From Spirosoma rigui (GTDB lineage: Bacteria > Bacteroidota > Bacteroidia > Cytophagales > Spirosomataceae): 64,000 nucleotides of DNA. Of the stretch, positions 62,647 to 64,000 are shown in pieces (within the stretch, counting starts at the first letter, position 1; every line of letters begins with the position of its first letter). The stretch is taken from positions 1,612,001 through 1,676,000 of the forward strand of contig NZ_CP020105.1 in NCBI RefSeq assembly GCF_002067135.1. Reading direction: 5' to 3'. Under the pieces are notes generated by a model, which saw only the letters and a list, made by a program, of their open reading frames with translations, was not told the DNA's origin and did no database searches. A program made the position numbers and the translations under genes.

Positions 62647-63654
62647 ATGTTTACTCCCGGCTCAAGATTAGCATTTTACCTTATTTTACTGAGTGGTTTT
62701 GTACCTGCCTGTCTGCAGGCGCAAACGACTGGACCGGCCTCTCTAACGACCGCTACAGCACCCGTATTGGCCCCGTCGGGTGCCCCCGCGTCGCCATTCT
62801 CATCGATCCCTTCAGCCCTCACTACGGTTGGTTTGCCAAGTGTTGCTTCCCTAAAAGAGCAAAAAGACGCCTACGTGTCGGGAATTATGCCCGATTTGGG
62901 GCTGAAAATGAAACAACTGAAAAAGTTGAAGGCCGACAAGAAGGTCAAGGCCAAAGTGTCGAAAACGGAATATGCCGGTCTCTCAATGGTAAAGGCGTAT
63001 ACCAAAATCGGGAGTGGTGATCGGACAATTGTAGAGGAATTTTATATTCTTAGGGATAACAATGCCGCCAAACCGCTGCCTTACATCCGGGAAGTATTCC
63101 GGTACTACCAGCGTAGTGGCCGGGTAACGAGTTCGATTGTAAAGGATGAGGAAAAGGGTTTGTTGTTACACGGCCCTTATAAGCGTTACCAAAATGGCGA
63201 TCTCGTGGAAGAAGGTTACTACTACGCCGGCATGAAGGATGGTCGATGGGAGCGGTACGACGCCAAGTTTATGCTGCTGGACAAAACTAACTGGCATCAT
63301 GGCGTACCAGCCGAGTCCAGACTAACGTATTATGACTCTACCCATCATAAGATCAAGGAAATAATTCCTGTCGAATACGGTAAGGTAAAAGGGACTTATA
63401 TGGCCTTCCACGAAAATGGGCTGCTGGCCGAGGAGGGGAAATATGACAATGGTGTGAAAGTTGGCCGCTGGACGGAGTTCTACCCAATTAGCCCGAGTGG
63501 CCGCCGGATGCGCCGTAAACTAACCCAGCACGCCAGCGACCAATGGGATACCGATTTTGAACCTTACACCATCAGTGAGTGGGACGAAAAGGGAAAGATC
63601 ACGTACGAACGGGCGAAGGAGAAAGTAGTGGAAGCCGAAGAGACCGAGAACTGA
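62647..63654 (+). CDS. Exported MORN/YwqK-like repeat protein
   Basis: This 335-residue protein has a signal peptide (to about residue 26) and a Pro/Ala/Thr-rich linker. C-terminal repeats of the MORN/YwqK type follow (HGPYKRYQNGDLVEEGYYY, GTYMAFHENGLLAEEGKYD, NGVKVGRWTEFYP). The repeats form a beta-meander used in protein-membrane contacts. Homologues are sometimes called toxin-antitoxin YwqK antitoxins, but no toxin is seen here. No specific role can be given. Confidence 0.75.
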   Translation: MFTPGSRLAFYLILLSGFVPACLQAQTTGPASLTTATAPVLAPSGAPASPFSSIPSALTTVGLPSVASLKEQKDAYVSGIMPDLGLKMKQLKKLKADKKVKAKVSKTEYAGLSMVKAYTKIGSGDRTIVEEFYILRDNNAAKPLPYIREVFRYYQRSGRVTSSIVKDEEKGLLLHGPYKRYQNGDLVEEGYYYAGMKDGRWERYDAKFMLLDKTNWHHGVPAESRLTYYDSTHHKIKEIIPVEYGKVKGTYMAFHENGLLAEEGKYDNGVKVGRWTEFYPISPSGRRMRRKLTQHASDQWDTDFEPYTISEWDEKGKITYERAKEKVVEAEETEN

Positions 63655-63662
63655 CGTTCTTT

Positions 63663-64000
63663 CTATTTGAAAACCCCTTTTGGATCGGGCTGCTTGGCGA
63701 GAAGTTCGTTGAGAAAGCCCAGGTCAAGCACCGTCAGATCGAGGCCGCGCGCCTGGTGAAAATACTCCCATGACTTCTCGTAGTCGGCTTTCAGGTAGTT
63801 GACAACCGATAGCTTCTGGTAAGAGGTCGCTGATTTTGGATTCAGCGCTATTATTTTTAGAAGCAGACTTTCCGACTCGTTTAAGTCGATGGGGTCCTTC
63901 TTCTGCTGAAAATTCTTGATCTGCAACGCTGCGAGATCATCCATCAGCACAACGTTAGTATCGGCTACGTTGAGTCCCTTCTTGAGTAATCGAATGGCTT
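63663..64000 (-). CDS. TPR-like protein, 5' end outside the window
   Basis: The minus-strand frame is open through base 64000, so the start lies outside the window, and it ends at the stop at 63663-63665. Repeats such as KIIALNPKSATSYQKLSVVNY and the following EYFHQARGLDLTVLDLGF have TPR spacing. The C-terminus (AKQPDPKGVFK) is close to the convergent MORN-type gene, 8 bp away. The visible segment is 112 codons. The function is unknown. Confidence 0.65.
   Translation of the reverse strand, partial: AIRLLKKGLNVADTNVVLMDDLAALQIKNFQQKKDPIDLNESESLLLKIIALNPKSATSYQKLSVVNYLKADYEKSWEYFHQARGLDLTVLDLGFLNELLAKQPDPKGVFK

Noticed and set aside
62647..63654. YwqK-type antitoxin of a toxin-antitoxin pair
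   Set aside because: The repeats are MORN-like and the protein is exported, and no toxin gene lies next to it. The name would be a database habit rather than evidence.

Overview
The window is a stretch of chromosome from a member of the Bacteroidota, most likely order Cytophagales and close to the Spirosoma group. The evidence is an ECF sigma/FecR/SusC/SusD nutrient-uptake locus, an alternative complex III (ActABCDEF) operon joined to cytochrome oxidase genes, a bacillithiol gene (bshC), DUF4295 next to ribosomal protein L33, and promoters of the TAnnTTTG type with no obvious Shine-Dalgarno sites. No phage, transposase, integrase or CRISPR array was seen. Most of the window is ordinary core genome with a few accessory loci.

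Region by region. 1-7.7 kb (mostly minus strand) holds the start of asd, a small membrane protein, 5-formyl-THF cyclo-ligase, bshC, rimO, a small secreted protein, a decayed RelE-like toxin remnant, ftsY, DUF4295 and rpmG. 8-20 kb holds a lone nuoD, hpt, a TPR protein, an Lrp-type regulator, a TIGR03643 protein, a serine hydrolase, a DUF2256 zinc-ribbon protein, a glycosidase-like lipoprotein, ispH, a flavin-reductase-like protein, a GH3-type ligase and a glycerophosphodiesterase. 20-30.5 kb (minus) is a sigma/anti-sigma/SusC/SusD locus followed by a very large FG-GAP/ASPIC lipoprotein. 30.6-37.5 kb (plus) holds a penicillin-acylase family enzyme, a small membrane protein, an OmpH/Skp-like protein, smpB, an HNH nuclease and rpsA, followed by tRNA-Cys.

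37.9-55.2 kb (plus) is one continuous respiratory block: actABCDEF, coxB, coxA, ctaA, ctaB, two subunit III genes, a subunit IV-like gene, a SCO copper chaperone, DUF420, a small CxxC membrane protein and DUF983. Together these encode a quinol:cytochrome c oxidoreductase, an A-type haem-copper oxidase, haem A synthesis and copper insertion. ActA carries an extra N-terminal mono-haem domain, which could be a tethered electron carrier to the oxidase.

55.3-64 kb holds an ECF sigma / single-pass anti-sigma / predicted outer-membrane barrel operon with translationally coupled genes, an SDR-type protein, and then envelope or sugar genes (glycosyltransferase, LpxH-like phosphoesterase, NeuD/PglD-like acetyltransferase, GDP-fucose synthase), a MORN/YwqK-like repeat protein and a TPR protein cut by the window edge. 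The sigma/anti-sigma/barrel trio is the best candidate for an uncharacterised system. Several long intergenic inverted repeats, and structured leaders before rpsA and ispH, are the most notable non-coding signals.
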